NCBI RefSeq assembly: GCF_002531725.1 | Contig: NZ_NWSQ01000023.1 | Coordinates: 1-64,000 of the forward strand | DNA from: Rhizobium sp. L43 | GTDB lineage: Bacteria > Pseudomonadota > Alphaproteobacteria > Rhizobiales > Rhizobiaceae | Length of the DNA: 64,000 bases | Direction of reading: 5' to 3' | Part shown: positions 31,591 to 40,826 of the stretch, piece by piece | How positions within the stretch are numbered: the first letter of the stretch is position 1 | Layout: every line of letters starts with the position of its first letter | The notes under the pieces: model-generated | The model's database searches: none | The model's input: only the letters and a program-made list of their open reading frames with translations | What the model was told of the DNA's origin: nothing | Program-made: the position numbers and the translations under genes

Positions 31591-33189
31591 TTAGAAAAGC
31601 TGGCGCAGGATCACGAACAGCACGAAGGCGATCGCGATCGAAGCCGGCAGCGTCAGCACCCAGGCCATCAGCATGTTGCGCACGGTCGACCATTGCAGGC
31701 CGGAACCATTCGCCGCCATGGTGCCGGCAACGCCTGACGACAGAACATGGGTGGTCGAGACCGGCAGGCCGAGATGATCGGCCGAGGCGATGGTGACCAT
31801 CGCCACGATTTCGGCAGCCGCGCCCTGGCCGTAGGTCAGATGCGTCTTGCCGATCTTCTCGCCGACGGTGACGACGATGCGCTTCCAGCCCACCATCGTG
31901 CCGAGACCGAGCGCGATCGCCACCGCCACCTTCACCCAGAGCGGGATGAACTTCGTCGCATTGTCGACCGCCTTGTGGTAGTTCGTCACTGCCGAGAGAT
32001 CGCCAGCGTCCATCGGCAGCAGCTTCTGCTTGTCGATCAGCTTCAGCGCCTCGCCGATCAGGTAGATGTCGTTACGGACGTTGCCGACGAGATTGGTCGG
32101 CACCGCTTCCAGCGTCGGGAAGGCGGCGACTTCGGCGCTCGTCTGATGGATATATTGCTGCAGGGCCGGCGTCGTCGCATCCGTCCAGGTCTTGTTCTTG
32201 ACGGCGTTGCTGACTTCGGCCTTGTAGTCGGTGACGGTCACGCCGGGCTTCACATATTTGCCGAGCGCGGTTTCCACCTGAACCGATGCCGACTTGTAGG
32301 CTTCGAGATAGTTGACATCGGGCGTGCGGTTCAGCGCGAAGGCGGTCGGCACGAGGCCGATCAGGATGAGCATGATCAGGCCCATGCCCTTCTGGCCGTC
32401 GTTGGAGCCGTGGGCGAAGCTGACGCCGGTGCAGGTGAAGATCAGGATCGCACGGATCCAGAGCGGCGGCGGCTGATTGCCCTTCGGTTCGTCATAGAGC
32501 GCCTTGTTGCGCACCAGAACCTTCATGACCAGCAGAAGCACGGCAGAAAGACCGAAGCCGATCAGCGGCGAGATCAAAAGCGACAGGCCGATATTGGTCG
32601 CCTGCGACCAGTCGACGCCGCTCGTCGCCGTGCCTGCCGGCGCCAGGAACTGGTTGGCGAGGCCGACGCCGATGATCGATCCGACAAGCGTATGCGAGCT
32701 CGACGACGGCAGGCCGAGATACCAGGTGCCGAGGTTCCACACGATCGCGGCGATCAACAGCGCGAAGACCATGGCAAGGCCGGAACCGGAGCCGACCTGC
32801 AGGATCAGTTCCACCGGCAGCAGCGCCAGAATGCCGAAGGCAACGGCGCCGCTCGAGGTCAGCACGCCGAGGAAGTTGAAGAAACCCGACCAGATGACGG
32901 CGAATTCCGCCGGCAGGGAACGGGTGTAGATGACGGTGGCGACGGCATTGGCCGTATCGTGGAAACCGTTGACGAATTCGAAGCCGAGCGCGATCAGCAG
33001 CGCAAGGCCTAAGAGAATCCAGGGAACGGCAACTGCGGTCAGGTCGCGGGTGAGTGCATAGGCGACATATCCGAGGCCGCAGACCAGAACGAGTGCGAAG
33101 AGCGGCAAGAACCATTTGCCGGATGAATTCGAACTGTGGAGCGGGTGGGAAGCGTCGCTATGAACCTGGCTGGGGGCAATATCGGCCAT
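31591..33189 (-). CDS. pit: Inorganic phosphate transporter, PiT family
   Basis: A 532-residue inner-membrane transporter for metal-phosphate with proton symport. The duplicated PiT signatures are seen: GFEFVNGFHDTANAVATVIYTRSL near residue 70 and SFAHGSNDGQKGMGLI near 255, and in the C-terminal part GLPVSTTHVLSSGVAG. A soluble insert of about 120 residues (roughly 290-410) separates the two halves. No DUF47 (PhoU-like) partner gene lies next to it, though one often accompanies pit in rhizobia. ATG 33189 is preferred over ATG 33216 because AAGGA precedes it at a good distance. Confidence 0.93.
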   Translation of the reverse strand: MADIAPSQVHSDASHPLHSSNSSGKWFLPLFALVLVCGLGYVAYALTRDLTAVAVPWILLGLALLIALGFEFVNGFHDTANAVATVIYTRSLPAEFAVIWSGFFNFLGVLTSSGAVAFGILALLPVELILQVGSGSGLAMVFALLIAAIVWNLGTWYLGLPSSSSHTLVGSIIGVGLANQFLAPAGTATSGVDWSQATNIGLSLLISPLIGFGLSAVLLLVMKVLVRNKALYDEPKGNQPPPLWIRAILIFTCTGVSFAHGSNDGQKGMGLIMLILIGLVPTAFALNRTPDVNYLEAYKSASVQVETALGKYVKPGVTVTDYKAEVSNAVKNKTWTDATTPALQQYIHQTSAEVAAFPTLEAVPTNLVGNVRNDIYLIGEALKLIDKQKLLPMDAGDLSAVTNYHKAVDNATKFIPLWVKVAVAIALGLGTMVGWKRIVVTVGEKIGKTHLTYGQGAAAEIVAMVTIASADHLGLPVSTTHVLSSGVAGTMAANGSGLQWSTVRNMLMAWVLTLPASIAIAFVLFVILRQLF

Positions 33190-33470
33190 GGCATAGTTCC
33201 TTATTCCGTTTTGCAAATTTGCCTTTTGTTAATAATTCCGCAGCGTGAAGCTCTCATGACGCCCCGCCTGCCTCTCCCCGTAAGGCACTGACATCAGGCA
33301 ATATTAGTCGTCACACGCTGTCCGCCCTACGGATGAAAATACCCCGTCGCACGCCCCACCGACCGGAATGACGGGCCGGGAGCGACAAAAACACGCGACC
33401 GGCGAATAAATGCCTTTCCGTCCGAAGCCCCGGCGCTAAGTTCGGCATCTTGACGCGGAGTCTTCGAAAC

Positions 33471-34649
33471 ATGCCATCGACCGATCTCCTCCTGACCTTC
33501 AATGCCGGCTCCTCGACCGTCAAGATCGGCATCTTCGCGATGGATGGCGCTGCGGCCCGGCGCATCGGCAAGGGTGTGATCGATTTTCGCGCCGAGCCGC
33601 TCTCGCTCGGCCTGACGAAGGGATCGCAGACATTCGACATGCCATTGAAGGCCGAAGTGACGGATGACCTGCACGGCGTCATCGACGAGGTTTTCGCGCT
33701 TCTCGCCGATCATTTCGATATGACCGCCACACGCGCCGCCGGCCATCGCGTCGTCCATGGCGGCGACCGCTTCACCAAGGCGATCGCCCTCGACGCCGCC
33801 GCGATCGATGCCGTCGATGCGCTGACCCCGCTTGCGCCGCTGCACCAGCCGCAGGCGCTGCGTTTCATCCGCGCACTCCGGCATCTGAAGCCGCATCTTG
33901 CCCAGACCGCCTCCTTCGACACCGCCTTCCATGCCACGCAGGACGATCTCGTTCGCCGCTTCGCGATTCCCCGTGCCCTGCATGAAGAAGGTATCAAGCG
34001 TTACGGCTTCCACGGCCTTTCCTACAAATTCATCGCCGCTGAGCTTGCCAGCAAGGCGCCGCGCGCGGCAAAGGCCGTCGTCGCCCATCTCGGCAGCGGC
34101 GCCAGCCTCTGTGCGCTGGATCAAGGCGTCAGTCGCGATTGCAGCATGGGCTTTTCGACGCTCGACGGCATTCCGATGGCGACGCGCCCCGGCTCACTCG
34201 ATCCCGGCGTCATCCTGCATCTGGCCGGTGAGAGAGAACAGTCCTTCGAGGAGATCGAAGACCTGCTCTACCACCGCTCCGGCCTGCTCGGCGTTTCCGG
34301 CATCAGCGCCGATACGCGCGAGCTCTTGAAGGACGGGCGGCCGGAGGCACGCCAGGCGATCGACCTTTTGACCCTGCGCATCGCCGGCGAAATCGGCCGC
34401 ATGGCGGCAACGCTGAACGGCCTCGACACGGTCGTCTTCACCGCCGGCATCGGCGAGCATCAGCCGGAGATCCGCGCCGGCGTGGCGAAACGACTGTCCT
34501 GGCTCGGCCTTACGATCGACGAAAAGGCCAATGCCGCCAATGATTTCGCGATCGGCAGCGGGGAAAGCCGCATCGCCGCCCATGTCATCGCCGCCGATGA
34601 GGAACAGGTCATCGCCGACGAGGCGCTGTCTATTCTTCGCGGTGACTGA
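33471..34649 (+). CDS. ackA: Acetate kinase
   Basis: The 392-residue enzyme converts acetyl phosphate and ADP to acetate and ATP. Signature one is LLTFNAGSSTVKIGIF (residues 5-20); signature two lies at GYRVVHGG-like AGHRVVHGGDRF near 93; VVAHLGSGASLCALDQG near 204, DCSMGFSTLDGIPMATRPGSLDPGV and FTAGIGEHQPEIR are all typical. It lies 71 bases before the phosphoketolase gene on the same strand, so the pair turns sugar phosphates to acetyl phosphate and then to acetate with ATP gain. No phosphotransacetylase gene is in the window. Confidence 0.96.
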   Translation: MPSTDLLLTFNAGSSTVKIGIFAMDGAAARRIGKGVIDFRAEPLSLGLTKGSQTFDMPLKAEVTDDLHGVIDEVFALLADHFDMTATRAAGHRVVHGGDRFTKAIALDAAAIDAVDALTPLAPLHQPQALRFIRALRHLKPHLAQTASFDTAFHATQDDLVRRFAIPRALHEEGIKRYGFHGLSYKFIAAELASKAPRAAKAVVAHLGSGASLCALDQGVSRDCSMGFSTLDGIPMATRPGSLDPGVILHLAGEREQSFEEIEDLLYHRSGLLGVSGISADTRELLKDGRPEARQAIDLLTLRIAGEIGRMAATLNGLDTVVFTAGIGEHQPEIRAGVAKRLSWLGLTIDEKANAANDFAIGSGESRIAAHVIAADEEQVIADEALSILRGD

Positions 34650-34720
34650 TCCAGATCAACGGCAATTCGGCGCCGGCCGGTAGAATTGCCGTCGAACAGG
34701 TTTTCGAACGGGAGAAACCG

Positions 34721-37105
34721 ATGGAAAAGCATGTCTCGACCGCCGCTCTGACCGATGCCGAACTCACCCTGATCGACCGCTACTGGCGGGCCGCCAACTA
34801 TCTCTCCGTCGGCCAGATCTACCTGCTGGCCAATCCCCTGCTGCGCGAGCCGTTGAAAGCGGAGCACATCAAATCCCGCCTGCTCGGCCATTGGGGCACG
34901 ACACCCGGCCTGAATTTCATCTATGCGCATCTCAACCGCCTGATCTGCGCCCGCGACCTCGACATCATCTACATGTGCGGCCCCGGCCATGGCGGGCCGG
35001 GCATGGTGGCCAATACCTATCTCGAAGGCACCTATAGCGAAATCTATCCCGGTATTTCCGAGGATACGGAAGGCATGCGCAAGCTCTTCCGGCAATTCTC
35101 TTTCCCCGGCGGCATCCCGAGCCATGCAGCACCCGAAACGCCGGGCTCGATCCACGAGGGCGGCGAACTCGGCTATGCCCTCGTCCATGCCTATGGCGCC
35201 GCCTTCGACAATCCCGATCTGGTCGTCGCCTGCGTCGTCGGCGACGGCGAGGCCGAAACCGGGCCGCTCGCTGCCAGTTGGCATTCCAACAAATTCCTCA
35301 ATCCCGCCCGCGACGGCGCCGTGCTGCCGATCTTGCATCTGAACGGCTACAAGATCGCCAACCCGACCATTCTCGGCCGCACCGGTGATGACGACCTCAA
35401 GCGTCTCTTCGAAGGCTATGGCTACGAACCCTTCTTCGTCGAGGGGCATGAGCCGCGCGACATGCACCAGCAGATGGCCGCAACCCTGGACAAGGTGTTC
35501 GACAGCATCCGGGAGATCCAGAGGCAAGCCCGTGACGGCAAGGCCGCAGAGGCCTGCCCGCGCTGGCCGATGATCGTACTGCGCAGCCCGAAGGGCTGGA
35601 CCGGCCCGAAGGAAGTCGACGGCAAGAAGGTGGAGGGCTTCTGGCGCGCCCATCAGGTGCCGGTCTCCAACTGCCGCGAGAATGACAGCCATCGCAAGAT
35701 CCTCGAGGACTGGATGCGTGGCTATGATCCGGAAGACCTGTTCGGCGCCGACGGCCGGCTGAAACCGGAACTGCGCGCGCTGGCACCCGCCGGCGAACGC
35801 CGCATGGGCGCCAATCCGCACGCCAATGGCGGCTTGCTGCGTAGGGAACTGGATGTTCCCGATATACGCGACTATGCGGTCGATATCGGCAAGCGCGGCA
35901 GCGCCATGGTGCAGTCGACGGAGATTCTCGGCCATTACCTGCGCGACACGATGAAGCGCAACGCGGAGGCCGCCAACTTCCGCATCTTCGGCCCCGACGA
36001 GACGGAATCGAACCGCCTCGGCAGCGTCTTCGAAGTTACCGACCGCGTCTGGATGGAAGGAATCGAACCCTATGACGTCCACCTCTCCCGGGACGGGCGC
36101 GTCATGGAGGTGCTCTCCGAACATCTCTGCCAGGGCTGGCTGGAAGGCTACCTCTTGACCGGCCGGCACGGCCTGTTCTCCTGCTACGAAGCCTTCATCC
36201 ACATCATCGATTCCATGTTCAACCAGCACGCCAAATGGCTGAAGGTGACGCGCGAACTCGAATGGCGAAAGCCGATCTCATCGCTGAATTACCTGCTGAC
36301 CTCGCATGTCTGGCGTCAGGACCATAACGGCTTCAGCCATCAGGACCCCGGTTTCGTCGATCTCGTCGCCAATAAGAAGGCCGACATCGTCCGCATCTAT
36401 CTGCCGCCGGATGCCAATACCCTGCTCTGGGTCGGGGACCATTGCCTTCGCACCTATGACCGCGTCAACGTCATCGTCGCCGGCAAGCAGCCTGAGCCGC
36501 AATGGCTGTCGATGGGCGAAGCGGTGAAACATTGCGAGGCCGGCATCGGCATCTGGCACTGGGCGGGCAACGAGGACGCCGCCGCCTCCCCCGATCTCGT
36601 CATGGCCTGCGCCGGCGATGTGCCCACAATGGAGACGCTCGCCGCCGTCGACCTGCTGCGCAAGGCCATCCCGGAGCTGAAGATCCGTACCGTCAACGTC
36701 GTCGATCTGCTGGCGCTGCAATCAAAGGATCAGCATCCGCACGGCCTGACCGACGCGGCTTTCGACGCGATCTTCACATCAGACAAGCCTGTCATTTTCG
36801 CCTATCACGGCTATCCCTATCTCATTCACCGCCTGACCTACAAACGCACCAATCACCACAACATCCACGTCCGCGGCTTCATCGAAGAAGGCACGACGAC
36901 GACGCCCTTCGACATGACCGTCCTCAACGAACTCGACCGCTTTCATCTCGCCATCGAAGCCATCGAGCGTATGCCCGGCCTGAAGGAAAAAGCAGGCGAA
37001 GCGCTCGCCGCCTTCCGCGGCAAGCTTGCGGAGCATCGCGACTATGTCCGCGAATATGGCGAGGACATGCCGGAGGTGCGGGACTGGAAATGGCCGGCGG
37101 CGTAA
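34721..37105 (+). CDS. xfp: Xylulose-5-phosphate/fructose-6-phosphate phosphoketolase
   Basis: The 794-residue thiamine-diphosphate enzyme splits xylulose 5-phosphate (and perhaps fructose 6-phosphate) with phosphate to give acetyl phosphate plus glyceraldehyde 3-phosphate or erythrose 4-phosphate. Family landmarks: LLGHWGTTPGLNFIYAHLNRLI near residue 53, GPGHGGPGMVANTYLEGTYSE near 87, the cofactor segment VGDGEAETGPLAASWHSNKFLNP near 177, and RTYKRTNHHNIHVRGF-like text near 708. The length is standard. GGGAGAAACCG precedes the ATG. It forms a two-gene unit with ackA; rhizobia use this bypass in pentose use and under oxygen limitation, the latter being inference. Confidence 0.96.
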   Translation: MEKHVSTAALTDAELTLIDRYWRAANYLSVGQIYLLANPLLREPLKAEHIKSRLLGHWGTTPGLNFIYAHLNRLICARDLDIIYMCGPGHGGPGMVANTYLEGTYSEIYPGISEDTEGMRKLFRQFSFPGGIPSHAAPETPGSIHEGGELGYALVHAYGAAFDNPDLVVACVVGDGEAETGPLAASWHSNKFLNPARDGAVLPILHLNGYKIANPTILGRTGDDDLKRLFEGYGYEPFFVEGHEPRDMHQQMAATLDKVFDSIREIQRQARDGKAAEACPRWPMIVLRSPKGWTGPKEVDGKKVEGFWRAHQVPVSNCRENDSHRKILEDWMRGYDPEDLFGADGRLKPELRALAPAGERRMGANPHANGGLLRRELDVPDIRDYAVDIGKRGSAMVQSTEILGHYLRDTMKRNAEAANFRIFGPDETESNRLGSVFEVTDRVWMEGIEPYDVHLSRDGRVMEVLSEHLCQGWLEGYLLTGRHGLFSCYEAFIHIIDSMFNQHAKWLKVTRELEWRKPISSLNYLLTSHVWRQDHNGFSHQDPGFVDLVANKKADIVRIYLPPDANTLLWVGDHCLRTYDRVNVIVAGKQPEPQWLSMGEAVKHCEAGIGIWHWAGNEDAAASPDLVMACAGDVPTMETLAAVDLLRKAIPELKIRTVNVVDLLALQSKDQHPHGLTDAAFDAIFTSDKPVIFAYHGYPYLIHRLTYKRTNHHNIHVRGFIEEGTTTTPFDMTVLNELDRFHLAIEAIERMPGLKEKAGEALAAFRGKLAEHRDYVREYGEDMPEVRDWKWPAA

Positions 37106-37149
37106 TGGATCCGAGGCTTGCGAATGCGCCTGAGGTGAATGCCCGAAAC

Positions 37150-38040
37150 CTACGCGCCCTCGAGCCGGACCTTCTCCTTCACGCGCCAGACCCGCGGCGT
37201 TTCTCCGGTGTATTTGAGGAAGAAACGCGAGAAATAAGCGGGATCGGCAAAACCGAGCCGAAATCCGATCTCCTGGACGCTGCCGAGTGTAAAGACCAAC
37301 TGGCGTTTCGCCTCCTCGATGAGTTTGCCGGCGAGCAATTCATGGGGAGTGTTGCCGGTCATCGACCGGACGATACGGGTCAGATGCGTCGGCGAAACGC
37401 CAAGCTCCCTGGCGTAGAAGGAAGCGGGCTTGTGCGATCGGAAATGGCGCTGAATGAGTTCGTTCAGCATTTCCAGCCGCCGCTCGTTCTCGTCGGGCGG
37501 AAGCTCGTGCGTGTTTCCCTGATGGGAAATCCTCGCTGTCAGCCTGAGCGCCAAGGCGACATAGGCAGCCAACACCTCGTTGCGGCCGCTGCGCCGGTTT
37601 TCGAATTCGTCGCCCAGCCGCCGCAACGTCTGCATGACATAGGCCGCCTCGGCATTCTCAGGAGCGAGCGGCGTCAGATGCGGTGTCGCCAGCCATTCGC
37701 CGAGCTGGCTTTTATCGCCGAGCGGATGGCTGAGATGGGATCTCAATAGGGTGATCACCAGGCCGTCGATATCGCGTGAAAAACGAAAGCCGTGATTGAG
37801 CCCGGGCGGCACCGTGATGACTGCCGGCGGCCGGATGGCATGGCTCTTTTCACCGAAGATCGCATCGCCCGAACCGCCTTCGATGTACAATATCTGAAAG
37901 AAACTTTCGTGGCGGTGCAGGCGAATTTCCCATTGATGCAGGCTGCTGCGGGAGCGAATTGTTTCGCAATGCAACCAAAAATCCGGCCCTCGGCCAGTAT
38001 TCTCGCCGTAAAGCTCGTAGGTAGGAACATGTCTGCTCAT
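37150..38040 (-). CDS. pobR: AraC-family regulator, probably PobR
   Basis: A 296-residue activator: an N-terminal cupin-type effector domain (HRHESFFQILYIEGGSGDAIF near residue 43) and a C-terminal pair of helix-turn-helix motifs (FYARELGVSPTHLTRIVRSMTGNTPHELL and VQEIGFRLGFADPAYFSRFFLKYTGETPRVWR). It is divergent from the 4-hydroxybenzoate hydroxylase gene with 128 bases between the start codons, the classic pobR-pobA arrangement. ATG 38040 was chosen because GAGGAG precedes it; the longer frame is unlikely. The effector is presumably 4-hydroxybenzoate. Confidence 0.88.
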   Translation of the reverse strand: MSRHVPTYELYGENTGRGPDFWLHCETIRSRSSLHQWEIRLHRHESFFQILYIEGGSGDAIFGEKSHAIRPPAVITVPPGLNHGFRFSRDIDGLVITLLRSHLSHPLGDKSQLGEWLATPHLTPLAPENAEAAYVMQTLRRLGDEFENRRSGRNEVLAAYVALALRLTARISHQGNTHELPPDENERRLEMLNELIQRHFRSHKPASFYARELGVSPTHLTRIVRSMTGNTPHELLAGKLIEEAKRQLVFTLGSVQEIGFRLGFADPAYFSRFFLKYTGETPRVWRVKEKVRLEGA

Positions 38041-38063
38041 AAGGCTCCTCGGGGGCTCCTCCC

Positions 38064-38084
38064 GCACCAATGTTCGATTAGTGC
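38064..38084. promoter_or_regulatory. Candidate PobR operator
   Basis: GCACCAAT (38064-38071) and ATTAGTGC (38077-38084) form an inverted repeat with one mismatch around five bases, within the divergent pobR-pobA gap. Function is inferred from place and symmetry; AraC-type regulators often prefer direct repeats, so this is tentative. Confidence 0.35.
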
Positions 38085-38168
38085 AATTTTTAGGCGGGGA
38101 TGTCCATTGCTGCGGCAAAGACGGCACGGCAGAATCTGACAAAACGCAAAAATGCAGGGAGGAAGCAT

Positions 38169-39341
38169 TTGCGAACTCAGGTCGCCATCATCGGTTCGGG
38201 ACCATCCGGCCTGCTGCTTGGTCAGCTTCTGACCGAAGCCGGCATCGACAATGTCATTCTCGATCGCGTCAACAAGGATTACATCCTCGGCCGGGTTCGG
38301 GCCGGCGTTCTCGAGGAGGGCACTGTCGGGCTGCTGGATCAGGCCAAAGCGGGCGCGAGGCTGCATGCCGAAGGCCTGCCGCATGACGGTTTCTCACTGG
38401 CCTTCGACGGCCGCGACCATCGCATCGACCTGCACGAATTGACCGGCGGCAGGCGCGTCACCGTCTACGGACAGACCGAAGTGACGCGCGATCTCATGGA
38501 GCGGCGCGAAGCGAGCGGCTCCCTGTCGATCTACGATGCCGTCAATGTCACGCCGCATGATTTCGACGGCCATTCTCCCTTCGTCACCTATAGCAAGGAC
38601 GGCGCAACACAACGCATCGATTGCGACTTCATCGCCGGCTGCGACGGCTTTCATGGCGCGAGCCGCAAGACAATCCCCGAAAAATCGATCAGGCATTTCG
38701 AGAAGGTCTACCCCTTCGGCTGGCTGGGCGTCCTTGCCGACGTGGCGCCGGTCAGCCATGAACTGATCTACGCCAACCATCCGAGGGGCTTTGCGCTCTG
38801 TTCGATGCGCTCGGCCACGCGCAGCCGCTACTACATCCAATGCGCGCTCGACGAGAAGATCGAGGATTGGAGCGACGATCGCTTCTGGGACGAGCTGCGA
38901 AGGCGTCTGCCGGCGCATCACGCCGAGGCATTGACGACCGCGCCGTCCTTCGAGAAATCCATCGCTCCGCTGCGCTCCTTCGTCGCCGAACCGATGCGTT
39001 TCGGCCGGCTTTTCCTTGTCGGCGACGCCGCCCATATCGTCCCGCCGACCGGCGCCAAGGGGTTGAACCTTGCCGCTAGCGACGTCCACTACCTTTTCTC
39101 CGGGCTGGTCGAACATTACCGCGAACGCTCGAATAGCGGCATCGACGCCTATTCGCAGAAGGCGCTTGCCCGGGTGTGGAAGGCCGTTCGGTTTTCCTGG
39201 TGGATGACGACGATGATGCATCGTTTTCCTGATACCGGTGATTTCGAACAGAAGATCCAAGAGGCCGAACTCGACTATCTCACCCATTCCCGCGCCGCCT
39301 CGACGGTGCTCGCGGAAAACTATGTGGGATTGCCATTCTGA
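38169..39341 (+). CDS. pobA: 4-hydroxybenzoate 3-monooxygenase
   Basis: The 390-residue FAD enzyme hydroxylates 4-hydroxybenzoate to protocatechuate with NADPH and oxygen, feeding the beta-ketoadipate pathway. It starts with the dinucleotide fold RTQVAIIGSGPSGLLLGQLL and has the family DG motif in FIAGCDGFHGASRK near 157 and GDAAHIVPPTGAKGLNLA near 286. I chose TTG at 38169: GGGAGGA lies just before it, and family members begin exactly at (M)RTQVAIIG. The upstream ATG 38100 would add 23 unlikely residues. It is followed by a Liv-type transporter operon on the same strand. Confidence 0.95.
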   Translation: MRTQVAIIGSGPSGLLLGQLLTEAGIDNVILDRVNKDYILGRVRAGVLEEGTVGLLDQAKAGARLHAEGLPHDGFSLAFDGRDHRIDLHELTGGRRVTVYGQTEVTRDLMERREASGSLSIYDAVNVTPHDFDGHSPFVTYSKDGATQRIDCDFIAGCDGFHGASRKTIPEKSIRHFEKVYPFGWLGVLADVAPVSHELIYANHPRGFALCSMRSATRSRYYIQCALDEKIEDWSDDRFWDELRRRLPAHHAEALTTAPSFEKSIAPLRSFVAEPMRFGRLFLVGDAAHIVPPTGAKGLNLAASDVHYLFSGLVEHYRERSNSGIDAYSQKALARVWKAVRFSWWMTTMMHRFPDTGDFEQKIQEAELDYLTHSRAASTVLAENYVGLPF

Positions 39342-39543
39342 CGGGGAGATTGGCGACGGATGCAAGCCACGTTGAACACGGAGCTGGCCGTCCATTGTTT
39401 CCGCTCCAGTTCATAACCGTGTGAACATGAATTCCGGGATTTATTTCATTTTACATCACCATTTCGCATGACAAGCTAACGCTCAATTTTGAGAGGTTGG
39501 CGAATACGGCGCCGGGAGTGCGCCAAAAAAGGGAGAGAAGAGA

Positions 39544-40716
39544 ATGAAGAAGCTGTTTCTGGCCGCCGTTGCGGCAATCGCCATAGGCACGAGCGCCTAT
39601 GCCGAGAACATCAAGGTCGGCGTCATCGGCCCGTTCTCCGGTCCGTTCGCGCTCCAGGGCAAAAACTTCAAGGCCGGCATCGACGCCTATATGGCGGTCA
39701 ACGGCAGCAAGGTCGGCAGCGACACGGTCGAAATCGTCTATCGCGACGTGCCGCAGGCCGATCCCGCCCAATCCAAGGCGCTGGCGCAGGAGCTGATCGT
39801 CAAGGAGAAGGTCCAGTATCTCACAGGCTTCTACTTCACGCCCGACGCCATGGCAGTGACGCCGATCCTGAAGCAGGGCAACGTGCCGATGGTCATCATG
39901 AACGCCGCCACCTCGGCGATCGTCACCAAGAGCCCGCTTGTCGTGCGCACCTCCTTTACCACCTGGCAGACCTCGACGCCGATCGCCAAGGTCGCCTTTG
40001 ACGCCGGCGTCAAGAAGGTGATTTCGGTCGTCAGCGATTACGGCCCCGGCATCGACGCCGAGAATGCCTTCAAGGCAGGGTTCGAAAAGGCCGGCGGCCA
40101 GGTGGTCGAAGCGATCCGCATGCCGCTTGCGACCAACGACTTCAGCCCGATCATGCAGCGCATCAAGGATTCCGGCGCGCAGGGCGTCTTCGCCTTCCTG
40201 CCGTCCGGTCCGACGACGCTCGGCTTCGTCAAGGCTTACAACGACAATGGCCTGAAGGCCGCCGGCATCAAATTCTTCGCGCCGGGCGATCTGACGCAGG
40301 AATCCGATCTGCCGGCACTGGGCGATGCCGCGCTCGGCATTCAGACGACCTTCCACTACGCGGTGTCGCACGACTCTCCCGAGAACAAGGCTTTCGTCGA
40401 GGCGGCCGCCAAGGCGATCGGCAACAAGGCCGAACTCTCCTTCCCCGCGGTCAGCGCCTATGACGGCATGTATGTGATCTACAAGATGATCGAGGCGACG
40501 GGTGGCAAGCAGGATGCCGAGAAGGCCGTCGATGCGGTCAAGGGCCTTGCCTGGGTGAGCCCGCGCGGCCCGGTTTCGATCGACCCGGAGAGCCGTCACA
40601 TCACCCAGAACATCTATCTGCGCGAAGTCGTCAAAACCGATGACGGAACCTACATCAACAAGGAGGTCCAGACCTTCGAGAAACAGGGCGATCCGGGTCT
40701 GGCGGCTGTGAAGTAA
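39544..40716 (+). CDS. Liv-type ABC transporter substrate-binding protein
   Basis: A 390-residue periplasmic receptor of the LivK type with a signal peptide (MKKLFLAAVAAIAIGTSAYAE). The first strand reads IKVGVIGPFSGPFALQGKNFKAGIDAY, typical of this fold. Although the family was named for branched-chain amino acids, many members bind aromatic acids. The position directly after pobA, with four transporter genes behind it, makes 4-hydroxybenzoate or a related aromatic acid a likely ligand, by inference. A 202-base AT-richer gap before it probably contains the operon promoter. Confidence 0.92.
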   Translation: MKKLFLAAVAAIAIGTSAYAENIKVGVIGPFSGPFALQGKNFKAGIDAYMAVNGSKVGSDTVEIVYRDVPQADPAQSKALAQELIVKEKVQYLTGFYFTPDAMAVTPILKQGNVPMVIMNAATSAIVTKSPLVVRTSFTTWQTSTPIAKVAFDAGVKKVISVVSDYGPGIDAENAFKAGFEKAGGQVVEAIRMPLATNDFSPIMQRIKDSGAQGVFAFLPSGPTTLGFVKAYNDNGLKAAGIKFFAPGDLTQESDLPALGDAALGIQTTFHYAVSHDSPENKAFVEAAAKAIGNKAELSFPAVSAYDGMYVIYKMIEATGGKQDAEKAVDAVKGLAWVSPRGPVSIDPESRHITQNIYLREVVKTDDGTYINKEVQTFEKQGDPGLAAVK

Positions 40717-40826
40717 GCTCCGGCATCCTGATATGCGACGGGCTCCGCGATTGCCCCCGGGCAGGTTTCCGATCTCCGGAACTGCCCGGGCGCGCCGAGC
40801 CCGCCGCATTGAAGCAAGGTAGTTCC

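Noticed and set aside
39451..40809. A 452-codon open frame on the minus strand
   Set aside because: It is antisense to the Liv-type receptor gene and has no family features.
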